This document shows positions 23,940 to 33,346 of a DNA stretch of 64,000 bases, piece by piece. Numbering within the stretch: position 1 is the first letter of the stretch; each line of letters begins with the position of its first letter. The notes beneath the pieces were generated by a model, which saw only the letters and a list, made by a program, of their open reading frames with translations, made no database searches and was not told where the DNA came from. A program made the position numbers and the translations under genes. Source of the DNA: ZC4RG30 sp046047615 (GTDB taxonomy: Bacteria > Pseudomonadota > Gammaproteobacteria > Steroidobacterales > Steroidobacteraceae); NCBI GenBank assembly GCA_046047615.1, contig JBJOHO010000013.1:1-64000 (forward strand), written 5' to 3'.

Positions 23940-26555
23940 ATGGTTCTCCGTCATCCACTGTCCGTGGTCCTTGCCCTGCTGCTGCCGGCCCTGGCCGCCC
24001 GGGCGGCCGCTCCCAGCACCCCCGCGGCAGATGCCGTCGCCGGCAAGGCGGTGTTCCGTGCCCAGTGCGCGCTGTGCCACAGCGCCGAGGCCGGTGACAA
24101 CGGCGGCGCGCAGGGGCCCTCGCTGATCGGCGTCGTCGGTCGCAAAGCCGCCGCCGCGCCGGGTTTCAGCTACACCGAAGCCCTGCGCACGTCGCGGTTG
24201 ACCTGGAATGCGCCGACACTGGACCGCTTCCTCGCCGCGCCAATGAAGGTCGTGCCGGGGACATCGATGGTGATTCCGCTGGAGGACGCCGCGGACCGTC
24301 GCAATGTCATTGCCTATTTCGAGGCGGTCGCGGCCGGCACCTTCAAGGATGCGCCGCCCCGTGCGGCGTTCGCACTGCCGCCGCCTACGGGCGCGCCCGC
24401 CAAGGGCGAGGCCGACTGGAAGAAGGACGCCCCCGGTCGTGTCCACCGCATTGACCTGGACACGCTCCCCAAGCCGTTCGACACACCGTCGGCCAGCAAC
24501 TTCCCCCGTCTGGTACCGCGGCCTGCCGATGCACCCTTGCACCTGCCGCCGGGCTTCAAGGCTGAGGTGTTCGCCAAGGACCTGCCGGCGGCCCGCAACA
24601 TGGCCGTGGCCCCGAACGGCGACATCTTCCTCAGCCAGACGCTGCAGGGCCGCATCAGTGTGCTGCGGCCTTCGGCCGACGGCTCGCGCGCCGAGACGGT
24701 GTTCAGCTTCGCCACCGGCCTCAACCTGCCGCTGGGCATCCAGTTCCAGCCGGCGGGCGATGCCCCCCGCTGGCTCTACGTGGCGGAGACCAACCGCGTC
24801 GTGCGCTATGCGTACACCGCCGGTGCCACGCAGGCCGCGGGTGTTCCGGAGGTGGTGGTGCCGCGCCTTTACGACAGCAAGGCCGCCGGACACTACACGC
24901 GCGACCTCGCGTTTTCGCGTGATGGCACCCGCATGTACGTGTCGGTGGGTTCCGAGTCGAACGTTGCCGAGCACATCGGTCGCAAGAGTGTCGAGGAAGC
25001 CCAGGCCTGGGAGCGGGAGCAGGGCATCGTGGGCGCGCCCTGGGGCAGCGAGACCCGCCGGGCGGCGGTGCTGGTCTATGACGTGGCCCGGCCGGGGAAC
25101 GGGCGCATCTTCGCCAGCGGCATCCGCAACTGCGTGGGGCTGACGGTGCAGCCGGCAACAGACGAGGTCTGGTGCACCACCAACGAGCGCGACCTGCTGG
25201 GTGATGACCTGGTGCCGGACTACAGCACGCGGGTCAAGGAAGGCGGCTTCTACGGCTGGCCCTGGTACTACATGGGCAGCTACGAAGATCCGCGGCACGC
25301 TGGCGCACGCCCCGACCTGGCAGACAAGGCGCTGCGTCCCGACGTGCCGTTCCAGGCGCATTCGGCTGCTGACAGCCTCGTGTTCTACCCGCAGGGCCAA
25401 AAGGGCGCGTCGGCGTTCCCACCGGAGTTCCACGGCGATGGTTTTGCCGTGTTGCATGGTTCCTGGAACCGCGCCTTCCGCACCGGCCACAAGGTCGTGC
25501 GCCTGCCGATGAAGGACGGGGTCCCGACCGGCGACTACGTGGATTTCATGACGGGCATGATCACCGCGGACGGCAACGCCTGGGGTCGGCCGGTCGCGGC
25601 GACGGTCGCCAAGGATGGCTCGCTGCTGGTCAGCGATGACGGCACCGGTACGGTCTACCGCATCTCGTATGCCGCGCCGCGCACCGTGGCCCTTCCGGGT
25701 GAGCGTGTGTTCCCCGAGAGCCTCAGTTCCACACCGGACGGCACGCTGTATGTCGGCAGCATCGGCGCCCGCACGATCTACCGCGCCCTGCCCGGCGCCG
25801 GCGCCGCTGAAGCGTGGATCGGTCCGGGTGCCGATGCCCCGGCGGGTTACCTGGGCGTGTTGGCGGACCAGGCATCCGGGACCCTCTGGGCTTGCGCCCT
25901 GCCGCAGGCGCCGCCCGCAGGCCCTGCCAGCCCGTCGCGCCTGTTCGCCTACGATCTCACCACTGGCAAGGCGAAGGGCAATTGGCCGCTGCCGGGTCCG
26001 GGTGCGGCCTGCAACGACATCGCGCTCGGCGCCGATGGCACGGCCTACATCACCGACACCACCAACATGGAGGTGCTGCGCCTCCGGCCGGGCGCAAAGG
26101 CCTTGGAGCCTTGGGCCGGCGCCGACGGTGCCTTCGGCGCCAAGGGCCAGGTGCTTGATGGCATCGCCGTGCTCGGCGACCGCGTCGTGGTCAATGTGCT
26201 GATCAGCAGCACGCTGTATGCAGTGCCGGTGCAGGCCGATGGCTCTGCCGGCAAGGCCACCGCCATCAAGCTCGACCTGCCGATCGACCGGCCGGATGGC
26301 ATGCGCGCGATCGGCCCCGGGCGCCTGTTGGTGGCGGAGGGCGGCTCTGCCGGCGTCGGCCGGTTGTCACGCATCGACATCCACGGCGACACCGGCACGG
26401 TCACGCCGCTGCAACAGGGTTTTCCCGACACGCTGGTCGCGGTCACGGCCGTCGGCGGCACGGCCTGGCTGCTGGAATCGCAGTTCGCTGCAATGCGCGC
26501 GGCGCCGGGCACGCCTGCCCGGCCATTCAAGGTGACGAGCGCGCCGTTGCACTGA
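23940..26555 (+). CDS. Secreted fusion: cytochrome c - sorbosone/PQQ dehydrogenase-like propeller - SMP-30/lactonase-like propeller
   Basis: 871-residue periplasmic protein. The signal peptide (1-24) is followed by a class I cytochrome c with heme motif CALCH (C43, C46, H47) and probable axial M110 in PGTSMVIP (domain 30-145). Next, a six-bladed L-sorbosone/glucose-dehydrogenase-type propeller (about 198-575) has HLPPGFKAEVFAKDLPAARN, AETNRVVRY, the GFYGWPWYYMG block and FAVLHGSWNR. A third part (about 578-871) looks like another propeller of the SMP-30/gluconolactonase type, with CNDIALGADGTAYITD and LDGIAVLGDRVVV. The likely role is PQQ-dependent oxidation of a sugar or alcohol with electrons passed to the fused heme; lactone hydrolysis by the third domain is speculative. 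The open frame extends to 23712 over the regulator, but ATG 23940 gives the signal peptide. It lies divergent from the ModE-like gene. Confidence 0.85.
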   Translation: MVLRHPLSVVLALLLPALAARAAAPSTPAADAVAGKAVFRAQCALCHSAEAGDNGGAQGPSLIGVVGRKAAAAPGFSYTEALRTSRLTWNAPTLDRFLAAPMKVVPGTSMVIPLEDAADRRNVIAYFEAVAAGTFKDAPPRAAFALPPPTGAPAKGEADWKKDAPGRVHRIDLDTLPKPFDTPSASNFPRLVPRPADAPLHLPPGFKAEVFAKDLPAARNMAVAPNGDIFLSQTLQGRISVLRPSADGSRAETVFSFATGLNLPLGIQFQPAGDAPRWLYVAETNRVVRYAYTAGATQAAGVPEVVVPRLYDSKAAGHYTRDLAFSRDGTRMYVSVGSESNVAEHIGRKSVEEAQAWEREQGIVGAPWGSETRRAAVLVYDVARPGNGRIFASGIRNCVGLTVQPATDEVWCTTNERDLLGDDLVPDYSTRVKEGGFYGWPWYYMGSYEDPRHAGARPDLADKALRPDVPFQAHSAADSLVFYPQGQKGASAFPPEFHGDGFAVLHGSWNRAFRTGHKVVRLPMKDGVPTGDYVDFMTGMITADGNAWGRPVAATVAKDGSLLVSDDGTGTVYRISYAAPRTVALPGERVFPESLSSTPDGTLYVGSIGARTIYRALPGAGAAEAWIGPGADAPAGYLGVLADQASGTLWACALPQAPPAGPASPSRLFAYDLTTGKAKGNWPLPGPGAACNDIALGADGTAYITDTTNMEVLRLRPGAKALEPWAGADGAFGAKGQVLDGIAVLGDRVVVNVLISSTLYAVPVQADGSAGKATAIKLDLPIDRPDGMRAIGPGRLLVAEGGSAGVGRLSRIDIHGDTGTVTPLQQGFPDTLVAVTAVGGTAWLLESQFAAMRAAPGTPARPFKVTSAPLH

Positions 26556-26699
26556 CCTGCCTGCTGCACCGCGTTCCCTGCCAGTCAAACGGAGGTTCGC
26601 TCCCGGGACAGCAGCTTTCCGCGGTCACCCTAGACTCGGCCCTCATGTCGGCGCCGCGCCACCGCGCGGCGTCCCTACAACAACGGCAGGAGGGGAGTC

Positions 26700-28833
26700 A
26701 TGGCGATGAACAGCAAGCATCAGTGGGCGTTGGCCGCCGGCATGGGGGCGCTTTGCGTGGTTGGCATGCCTTGGGAGGCACGCGCCCAAGGCAGCGTCGC
26801 GGAGGCCGTCGAGGAAGTCGTCGTGACCGCGCAGCGTCGTGAACAGCGCCTGCAGGACGTGCCCGTGGCGGTGTCGGTCGTCAGCGGCGAAGCACTCCAG
26901 CGTGCCAACATCAAGTCCTTGCAGGACATCTCCGGGCAGATGGGCAACGTGCGCATCGCCTCGGGCACGCTCACGAACCCGATCAACATCCGCGGCATCG
27001 GCTCCGGCAACAACAGCGGCTTCGAGCAGTCGGTCGCGACCTTCGCCGATGGTGTCTACCGGCCGCGTTTCGGGCATGGACGGCTACATGAAGATGCGCG
27101 GCACCGAGCAGTACGGCCCGCATGACGAGAGCACCCAGGGCCGCGTGGCCATGCGCTGGGAGCCGAATGACGGCTTCACCATGGACTGGCGCATCGACGC
27201 CGGCAGCTCGCGCACGGACGATGCCGTGCCGCTCGACCTGATCGGCTGCCCGCCGGGCGCCGGCTATCCGGCGCCGCTGCCGCCGGTCGGCGCCCCGACC
27301 AACTGTGCCAAGGCGCTGCTGACCTACGGCAGCACCTTCGATGGCGAGCTCAACTTCGAGAGCCCGTCGCCCTACACCTGGTCGGCCTACGATTTCATGG
27401 AATCGGCGCTGACCAACACATGGAGCTTCGAGAAAGGCTCGCTGACGACGATCACTTCGTATTTCGACCACGAAGCCAACAACCGCACGCAGCTGGTGCC
27501 GGTGGCCATCCCCGCCTATACGGTGCAGGGCTACGATCCGCTGCCGTCGGACGTGCTGGAGCAGTACCGCCAGTTCACCCAGGAGATCCGCTACCAGTCG
27601 GACCTGGGCGGCCGGTTCGAGTACATGTATGGCGCGTACTACGCCACCTCGACCTGGAACAACAGCTCCGGCACGGGATTCTTCTTCATCCCCTTCGGCG
27701 CCATCCTCTCCGGGCCGCCGTTCAACATGCCGACCACGCCGGACATGGCTTTCACCGGCCTGCCGCAGGTCCGGGTCGAGGACACGACCAAGTCGGCCTT
27801 CGCCACGGCGACGTTCAATGTGTCGGATGACCTGCGCATCAACGCCGGTGCCCGCTACTCCAGCATCAAGAAGGAAGGCACCCGCAAGCTGACCTTCGGC
27901 ACCAGCGTGAACAACGTCCGCGGCACCTTCGTGCCCTTCACCAACCCGGCCTTCCAGATCGGCGCCTGCGCGATCCTGATCTGCGACAACAATCCGTTCA
28001 CGCCGGGAACGATCAGCGACAGCAAGTTCATGCCGTCGCTGGGTGCACAGTACGACCTGAGTGACGACGTGATGGGCTACGTGACCTACACCACCGGCTT
28101 CAAGGCTGGCGGCTTCAGCGGTGCGGCGACGTCCAACACGTTCGGGCCCGAGGAGGTCGATGCCTACGAGGCCGGCCTGAAAGGCAGCTACCTCGACCGC
28201 CGTCTGACGATGAATCTCGCCGTGTTCCGCATGGACTACTCGGGCCTGCAGGAGACCGCCTACTCGCAGACGCTGGCGTCGACGGTGCTGAACGCGGCCG
28301 AGTCCGTGTCGCAGGGTGTGGAGCTGAGTCTGGGCCTGCGCGCCACCGATGGCCTCACGCTGCGTGCCGACATCGGCTGGCTGGACGCGCACTACGAGAA
28401 CTTCAAGAACGCCCCCTGCACCTCGCTGGGCGTGCTGACGAAGACTTGCGGTACGCCGACCACCGGTCCGCAGGACATGTCCGGCAGGCCGCGCGGCTTT
28501 GCGCCGGAGTGGAGCGGCAGCCTCGGCGCGACCTGGACGGGCACGGTGGCTGGCCACCAGCTGCGCATCGATCCGTCGGTCTACTTCACCACCGACTACT
28601 ACATCAACGCCGCGGCGGACCCGCTGCTGCGCCAGGGCGGCTACGCGAAGTACGACCTGCGCATCGGCTACGGCGCGGAGGATGGCCGCTGGGAAGCGGC
28701 GCTGATTGGCAAGAACCTGGGTGACAAGCCCACGGTGGGCTACATGCTGGAGATGCCGGGCTCGCCGGGCACGGCCCTGGCGATGCCGGAGCGTGGCCGC
28801 TCGATCGCGCTGCAGCTCTCGGTCCGCAACTGA
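26700..28833 (+). pseudogene. TonB-dependent receptor broken by an internal deletion and frameshift
   Basis: The 5' part (26700 to about 27065) encodes a signal peptide, VEEVVVTAQRREQRLQDVP and the plug through INIRGIGSG and VATFADGVYRPRF, then runs out of frame to a stop at 27125. The 3' part, in the +1 frame, resumes at about 27067 with VSGMDGYMKMRGTEQYG, which in intact relatives lies in the early barrel, and continues in frame to a normal barrel end (SIALQLSVRN, stop 28833). The VEVLRGPQGTLFG plug block and roughly 100 residues expected between the two parts are missing; the intact receptor at 20935 has about that distance between VDGVYHGR and the equivalent barrel segment. This looks like a deletion of about 300 bases that also shifted the frame. 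The strong Shine-Dalgarno AGGAGGGG before the ATG is retained. An assembly artefact is possible. Confidence 0.85.
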
Positions 28834-28837
28834 GGCA

Positions 28838-28878
28838 GGATCCGCGGCGTGTTCAAGCGCTGAACGCGCCGCGGATCC
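28838..28878. terminator. 18-bp inverted repeat, likely bidirectional terminator
   Basis: The left arm 28838-28855 and right arm 28861-28878 form 18 pairs (one G-T wobble) around a five-base loop AGCGC, starting four bases after the receptor-pseudogene stop. The yraN stop codon and last codons lie inside it. There is no T-run. It separates two convergent units, so it can end or stabilise both transcripts. Confidence 0.7.
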
Positions 28879-29224
28879 AGTTGAGCCGCCAGGCCGTGCC
28901 CTCGGGCACGGCCTCTATCACATCGAAGCGCACCCGCAGCCGCGCCAGGCTGCGGTCCGCCTGCAGCAGGTGCAACGTGGTCCGCTGCAGCCGCCGCTGT
29001 TTCCTGAAGTCCACGCTGGCAGCGGCCCCGCCATGGTCTGTCCGTGAGCGGCAGCGCACCTCGGCCACCACCAGCACCTGCCCGCCCTCCCGCGCCACGA
29101 CATCCAGTTCGCCCATGCGGCAACGGTAGTTGCGCCGGATCACCACCAGTCCTGCAGCCTCCAGGTGACGGCTCGCAGCCTCTTCGGCTGCGGCGCCACG
29201 CAGCAGGTGCGGGGCATCCACCAT
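28853..29224 (-). CDS. yraN: UPF0102 / YraN family endonuclease-like protein
   Basis: 123-residue protein of the YraN family, which has a PD-(D/E)XK nuclease-like fold; its biological function is not established. The family signature NYRCRMGELDVVAREGGQVLVVAEVRCRS holds the presumed metal-binding Glu/Asp residues, with EVR in place of the classical EVK/ExK. It follows lpoA by six bases, the conserved lpoA-yraN pair. The diaA and dolP genes that follow in E. coli are missing. The 3' end runs into the bidirectional hairpin. Confidence 0.93.
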   Translation of the reverse strand: MVDAPHLLRGAAAEEAASRHLEAAGLVVIRRNYRCRMGELDVVAREGGQVLVVAEVRCRSRTDHGGAAASVDFRKQRRLQRTTLHLLQADRSLARLRVRFDVIEAVPEGTAWRLNWIRGAFSA

Positions 29225-29230
29225 GCTGAT

Positions 29231-31129
29231 TCAGCCGCCGCCGGGGGCGGTTGCCTGCAGCAGTGGCAGGGGCTTGCCGTTGCGGATCTGCGCCCAGTCC
29301 AGTTCGCGCCGCACCTTCCGCTGCGCGTCGTCAGGCGACAGAGTGCCGGTGACACCGGCCAACGGCCACGGCCAGCGGGGATCGCGCAAGGCCAGTGCCA
29401 ATTGGGCGGCGTCATAGCCGAAGGCGAACAGGCGCGGCAATCGCGCACCCTTGTTCGCCCACTGGGCCTGCGTCGACAGTCGTACCTCGGCGACGCTGCC
29501 GGCCTCATGCAGCATCCATGGGCTGTCCGGGAAGATCACGCCGTCGATGTCGCGGTTGGCGGTCGGGTCGGGGTCGAAACCCTCGGAAGTCATGTAGGTG
29601 GGGATGTTTGAACCGCCGAAGAACCGCAGCATCGGCCGGATCTGCCGCAAAGCCACCGGTTGTCCGGCCGCGAACACCAGGTCGATGTCGCCGCGCGGGC
29701 GCAGTTCGGTGACCAGACGGCCACCGGTGAGTTTCTCCAGTTGCTTGTGACGCTGGCGGCTCTCTTCCACACGCAGTGCCGCGGCGACCAGGGATTCGAA
29801 GTCGCTGTGGGCGGCGTCGTAGAGACTGCTGGAGATCACGGTTCCCCCGCCCTCCTGGAAGCGTGCGCGGAAGGCGCCGGCGACACGGTTGCCCCAATCG
29901 CCCGAGGGGGCGATCAGCAGTGCACGTCGCCGGCCCAGCGACAGCGCCTGCTCAGCCACCTGGCGTGCCTCGTCCTCGGGTGACAGCGCGAACTGCCAGG
30001 TGCCGGCAGGTCCGCCGGTTTCGCCCGGCAGGGCATTGAGCAGCAGCAACGGAGAGCTGAGGGGCGCGCGGGCAGCGGCTTCGACCACTTCCTCCCGGGT
30101 CAGCGGCCCGACGATGAACTGCACGCCCTCGGCCTGCGCTGCGGCCAGCGCGCCTGCCACGCCCTCGCTGCCGGTGTCATGCAGTCGTACCGTCGGCCGC
30201 AGGTCGGCCGGCAGGCCGGCCAGTCCGGCCATGAAGCCGTCGCGGATCATCGCTGCGGCGCTGGACTGCCTGCCGGTCAGTGGCAGCAGCAGCGCCAGCG
30301 ACTGGCCCGGTGCCAGGGCCGCTGGCGCCGCACCGGCGGTTTCGCGGCTGCCTGCAGGCCTGCCTGCCTGGAGGATCTCTCCCATGGCGATGCCGATGGC
30401 GGGGTGGTTCGCGTTGCGCCCGCGCCAGCGTTCGACCTCGCGCGCTGCCGCGAGGGGGTTGCGCGGTGCCGAGGCCGCGAGCTGCCCCAGCTCCAGCCAG
30501 CCGCGCACGGTCGCGTCGCGCTGCGCCGCAGCCTCAAGGCGCGTGCCGCGCGTGGCGGCTTCGCGCAGCGAAGCCAGCAGCTCGCGCCGCGCCTGGTCGC
30601 GTTCGCTGTCCGAGGTCAGCGCCTGCTGCAGCGCCATGCCCGACCGGACGGCATCGGCCGGGCGTTGCGCGGCGAGTGCCAGGCGCTGCCGCAGGGCCAG
30701 GAAGGCGGTGGACGCCGGACGCGGTTCGGGCGCGAGCGTGAGGCGCGTCCATGCCTCTGTGCTGCGCCCGGCGGCCAGCAGCAGCTCGGCGTGCAGCATG
30801 CGCAGCGCCAGCTGCTGCGCAGGCAGCGTCGGCTCGGCCAGCGAGGTCACGACGCGCAGGCCTTCCGCCGGGCGTCCGGCGTCGCGCCACGCCCGCAGGG
30901 CGGCCAGCGCGAAGTCGGTGCCCACGGGCGGCGGATTCGCCGCCGCCAGCTGTTCATAGACCAATGCGGCGGCGGCAAGGTCGCCCCGGGCCGTCAGCTG
31001 CTGGGCCCGGGCCTCGCTGGGGGGCAGGTCGGCGGGGGTGGTCGCACACCCGGCAAGCCACAGGGCACAGCACAGGGCGACGAGCGGGGCGGGCAGGCGG
31101 GGAGGGCGGACCACGGCGTGGTGTTGCAT
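29231..31129 (-). CDS. lpoA: Penicillin-binding protein activator LpoA
   Basis: Outer-membrane lipoprotein that activates the class A synthase PBP1A. Of 632 residues, the lipobox LAGC has its acylated cysteine at C28. The N-terminal half is a helical TPR-like array (about 40-270), and the C-terminal half is a periplasmic-binding-protein-like domain beginning SLALLLPLTGRQSSAAAMIRDGFMAG and including QFIVGPLTREEV and IDLVFAAGQPVALRQIRPMLRFF. The frame stays open for about 290 codons upstream, over rsmI, but ATG 31129 is the only start giving a lipoprotein signal. It diverges from rsmI across 61 bases, the conserved rsmI/lpoA/yraN layout. Confidence 0.93.
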   Translation of the reverse strand: MQHHAVVRPPRLPAPLVALCCALWLAGCATTPADLPPSEARAQQLTARGDLAAAALVYEQLAAANPPPVGTDFALAALRAWRDAGRPAEGLRVVTSLAEPTLPAQQLALRMLHAELLLAAGRSTEAWTRLTLAPEPRPASTAFLALRQRLALAAQRPADAVRSGMALQQALTSDSERDQARRELLASLREAATRGTRLEAAAQRDATVRGWLELGQLAASAPRNPLAAAREVERWRGRNANHPAIGIAMGEILQAGRPAGSRETAGAAPAALAPGQSLALLLPLTGRQSSAAAMIRDGFMAGLAGLPADLRPTVRLHDTGSEGVAGALAAAQAEGVQFIVGPLTREEVVEAAARAPLSSPLLLLNALPGETGGPAGTWQFALSPEDEARQVAEQALSLGRRRALLIAPSGDWGNRVAGAFRARFQEGGGTVISSSLYDAAHSDFESLVAAALRVEESRQRHKQLEKLTGGRLVTELRPRGDIDLVFAAGQPVALRQIRPMLRFFGGSNIPTYMTSEGFDPDPTANRDIDGVIFPDSPWMLHEAGSVAEVRLSTQAQWANKGARLPRLFAFGYDAAQLALALRDPRWPWPLAGVTGTLSPDDAQRKVRRELDWAQIRNGKPLPLLQATAPGGG

Positions 31130-31190
31130 GGGAATCCTGCGGCGGGGCAAGCTGCCGGCGCGTCGATGCCGGCGAATCGAGGAAAGTATA

Positions 31191-32063
31191 GTGGCTACCC
31201 CCAGCGGCCGGATCGACGTTGTCGCGACCCCCATCGGCAACCTCGCCGATCTCTCGCCCCGCGCGCGCGACACGCTGGCGGCCGCGAGCCTCGTGCTCGC
31301 GGAGGACACCCGGCACAGCGGTGCGCTGCTGCAGGCGCTGGGCCTCGCACGTCCGCTGCTGTCGCTGCACGAGCACAACGAGCGTGACCGCATCGAGGCA
31401 CTGCTGGCACGCCTTGCCCAAGCCGAACACTTGGTGCTGATCAGCGACGCGGGCACGCCGACCGTGTCCGACCCGGGATATGCGCTGCTGGCCGCCGCCG
31501 TGGCAGCAGGCCATACGGTGAGCGCGATCCCCGGACCCTCGGCCGTGCTGGCGGCGCTGGCAGCCTCCGGCCTGCCGACGGACCGTTTCGCCTTCGAGGG
31601 CTTCCTGCCGGCCAAACCGGCGGCGCGCCGCGAGCGTTGCCGGGAGTTGGCCCACGAGCCGCGCACACTGGTGTTTTTCGAATCGCCGCATCGCATCGTC
31701 GACTGCCTCGCCGATCTTGCCGCTGCCTGCGGCCCGCACCGCCGCGCCGTCGTGGCCCGCGAACTCACCAAACTGCACGAGACCCTATACCGCGGCAGCT
31801 TGCAGGCCTTGCTCGATATCGCGGCACAGGACGCGAATTTCGCGCGCGGCGAGATCACGGTGGTGCTGGAGGGCGCACCGGCGGCAGCGGCCGGGGCACC
31901 CGATGACGCCACGGCCCGCCGCCTGCTGGAGTTGCTGCAGACGCAACTGCCCACGTCCCGGGCAGCGGCTGTCGTGGCCCAGTTCACGGGCCGTCGCAAG
32001 GCTGAAATCTATGCGCTGCTCCATCCGGGGACCGCTGCCGAGGAAGTCGCCGGGCCGGGTTGA
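31191..32063 (+). CDS. rsmI: 16S rRNA (cytidine-1402-2'-O)-methyltransferase
   Basis: SAM-dependent tetrapyrrole-methylase-fold enzyme that 2'-O-methylates C1402 in the ribosomal P site. Motifs are VVATPIGNLADLSPRA at the N-terminus, LAEDTRHSGALL, LISDAGTPTVSDPGY (SAM loop), AIPGPSAVLAALAASGLP and FFESPHRIVDCL. The start is GTG 31191 with GAGGAA six bases upstream; the open frame before it is non-coding. Length is 290 residues (E. coli 286). It diverges from lpoA. Confidence 0.97.
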   Translation: MATPSGRIDVVATPIGNLADLSPRARDTLAAASLVLAEDTRHSGALLQALGLARPLLSLHEHNERDRIEALLARLAQAEHLVLISDAGTPTVSDPGYALLAAAVAAGHTVSAIPGPSAVLAALAASGLPTDRFAFEGFLPAKPAARRERCRELAHEPRTLVFFESPHRIVDCLADLAAACGPHRRAVVARELTKLHETLYRGSLQALLDIAAQDANFARGEITVVLEGAPAAAAGAPDDATARRLLELLQTQLPTSRAAAVVAQFTGRRKAEIYALLHPGTAAEEVAGPG

Positions 32064-32143
32064 TCCGGCAACGCGTCCGGGGCGACGGGGCTGGGAGACT
32101 GCCCTAGACTCCAAGGCACCTCCCTGACGTCCTGCGGTGCCTG

Positions 32144-33343
32144 ATGTCGCTGCCCAACCGACTGCGTGGCCTGTCCTTCCTGCTGTGCCTTGGTCTGGTC
32201 GCCTGCCAGGGGGATGCCCCGGGTGCGGGCAAGCCCGGGGGCGCGCCGCCGGCGGGAGGGCCCCCGGGGGGTGGTGCACCGGTGCCCGAAGTGGCGGTCG
32301 TGACCCTGCAACCCCGCGCCATCCAGCTGCACACGCTGCTGCCGGGGCGCACGGTGTCTCCCCGCGAGGCGCAGATCCGTCCGCAAGTGGCAGGTGTGCT
32401 GCAGCGGCGCCTCTTCGAGGAGGGAGGCGAAGTCAAGGCGGGCCAGCCGCTCTATCAGGTGGAAGCCTCGAGCTACCGGGCGGCCGAGGCCCGCGCGCGT
32501 GCCCTGGTGGCGGTCGCCGAAGCCCAGCGTGTCGCCGCCAAGGCGCTGGCGGACCGCTACGCCGGGCTCGCCCCCAGCCAGGTCATCAGCCGCCAGGACC
32601 TCGACAATGCGCAGGCGGCCTTCCAGCGCGCCGATGCCGAAGTGGCGGCCGCGCGCGCCCAGCTTGAAGCCGCGCGCATCGAACTCGAACGCACGCGGAT
32701 CACTTCGCCCATCAGTGGACGCATCGGCCGCTCGCAGGTCACCGAAGGCGCGCTGGTGAAGGTCGCCCAGGACCAGGCGCTGGCGACGGTGCAGCAGCTG
32801 GATCCGATGCAGGTGGACTTGCGCCAGGCCAGCGCCGAGCTGTTGCGGCTGCAGCGCGACGTTGAGGCCGGGCGCGTGCAGCGGCTGGAGGATGGCTCCG
32901 TGCCGGTCCGCCTGCAGCTGGAGGATGGCAGCGACTATCCAGAGGAGGGACGCCTGCGCTTTGCCGAGGCCGAGGTCGATCCGGCCACCGGCAGCGTGCT
33001 GCTGCGGGCCGAGTTCCGCAATCCTGCCCGCAGGCTGCTGCCCGGCATGTTCGTGCGCGCCGTGCTGCCGCAGGCCACGGATCCGGCCGCCCTGCTGGTG
33101 CCGCAGGCGGGCATCAGCCGCGATCGCCGCGGCCAGCCACTGGCCCTGGTCGTCGACGAGGCCGGTATCGCCCAGGAGCGTCCTGTCCAGGTCGGACGTG
33201 TGGTGGACGGGCAGTGGCATGTCACGGCCGGCCTGCAGCCGGGCGATCGCGTCATCGTCGAGGGGCTGCAGAAGGCGAGGCCGGGCCAGCCCGTCAAGGT
33301 CGTGGCGGCCGGTGCTGCGCCGTCCGGCCCGCCACGGAACTGA
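32144..33343 (+). CDS. RND efflux periplasmic adaptor (membrane fusion lipoprotein)
   Basis: AcrA/MexA-type adaptor linking an RND pump to an outer-membrane channel. A lipobox LVAC places the acylated cysteine at C21, followed by a Gly/Pro-rich linker (about 25-47). The split lipoyl halves (PQVAGVLQRRLFEEGGEVKAGQPLYQVE and LERTRITSPISGRIGRSQVTEGALV) flank an alpha-hairpin with the Q.....QDLDNAQAAFQRADAEV heptads. The beta-barrel and membrane-proximal domains complete it (399 residues). It is three bases from the pump gene. No outer-membrane factor or regulator is adjacent, so a TolC-type protein encoded elsewhere is presumed. Confidence 0.94.
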   Translation: MSLPNRLRGLSFLLCLGLVACQGDAPGAGKPGGAPPAGGPPGGGAPVPEVAVVTLQPRAIQLHTLLPGRTVSPREAQIRPQVAGVLQRRLFEEGGEVKAGQPLYQVEASSYRAAEARARALVAVAEAQRVAAKALADRYAGLAPSQVISRQDLDNAQAAFQRADAEVAAARAQLEAARIELERTRITSPISGRIGRSQVTEGALVKVAQDQALATVQQLDPMQVDLRQASAELLRLQRDVEAGRVQRLEDGSVPVRLQLEDGSDYPEEGRLRFAEAEVDPATGSVLLRAEFRNPARRLLPGMFVRAVLPQATDPAALLVPQAGISRDRRGQPLALVVDEAGIAQERPVQVGRVVDGQWHVTAGLQPGDRVIVEGLQKARPGQPVKVVAAGAAPSGPPRN

Positions 33344-33346
33344 TCC

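Noticed and set aside
23712..23940. Longer start for the cytochrome c / PQQ fusion (947 residues)
   Set aside because: The added segment overlaps the ModE-like gene and would bury the signal peptide.
29231..31999. 922-residue version of LpoA
   Set aside because: The extension is a shadow of rsmI; the lipoprotein signal places the start at 31129.
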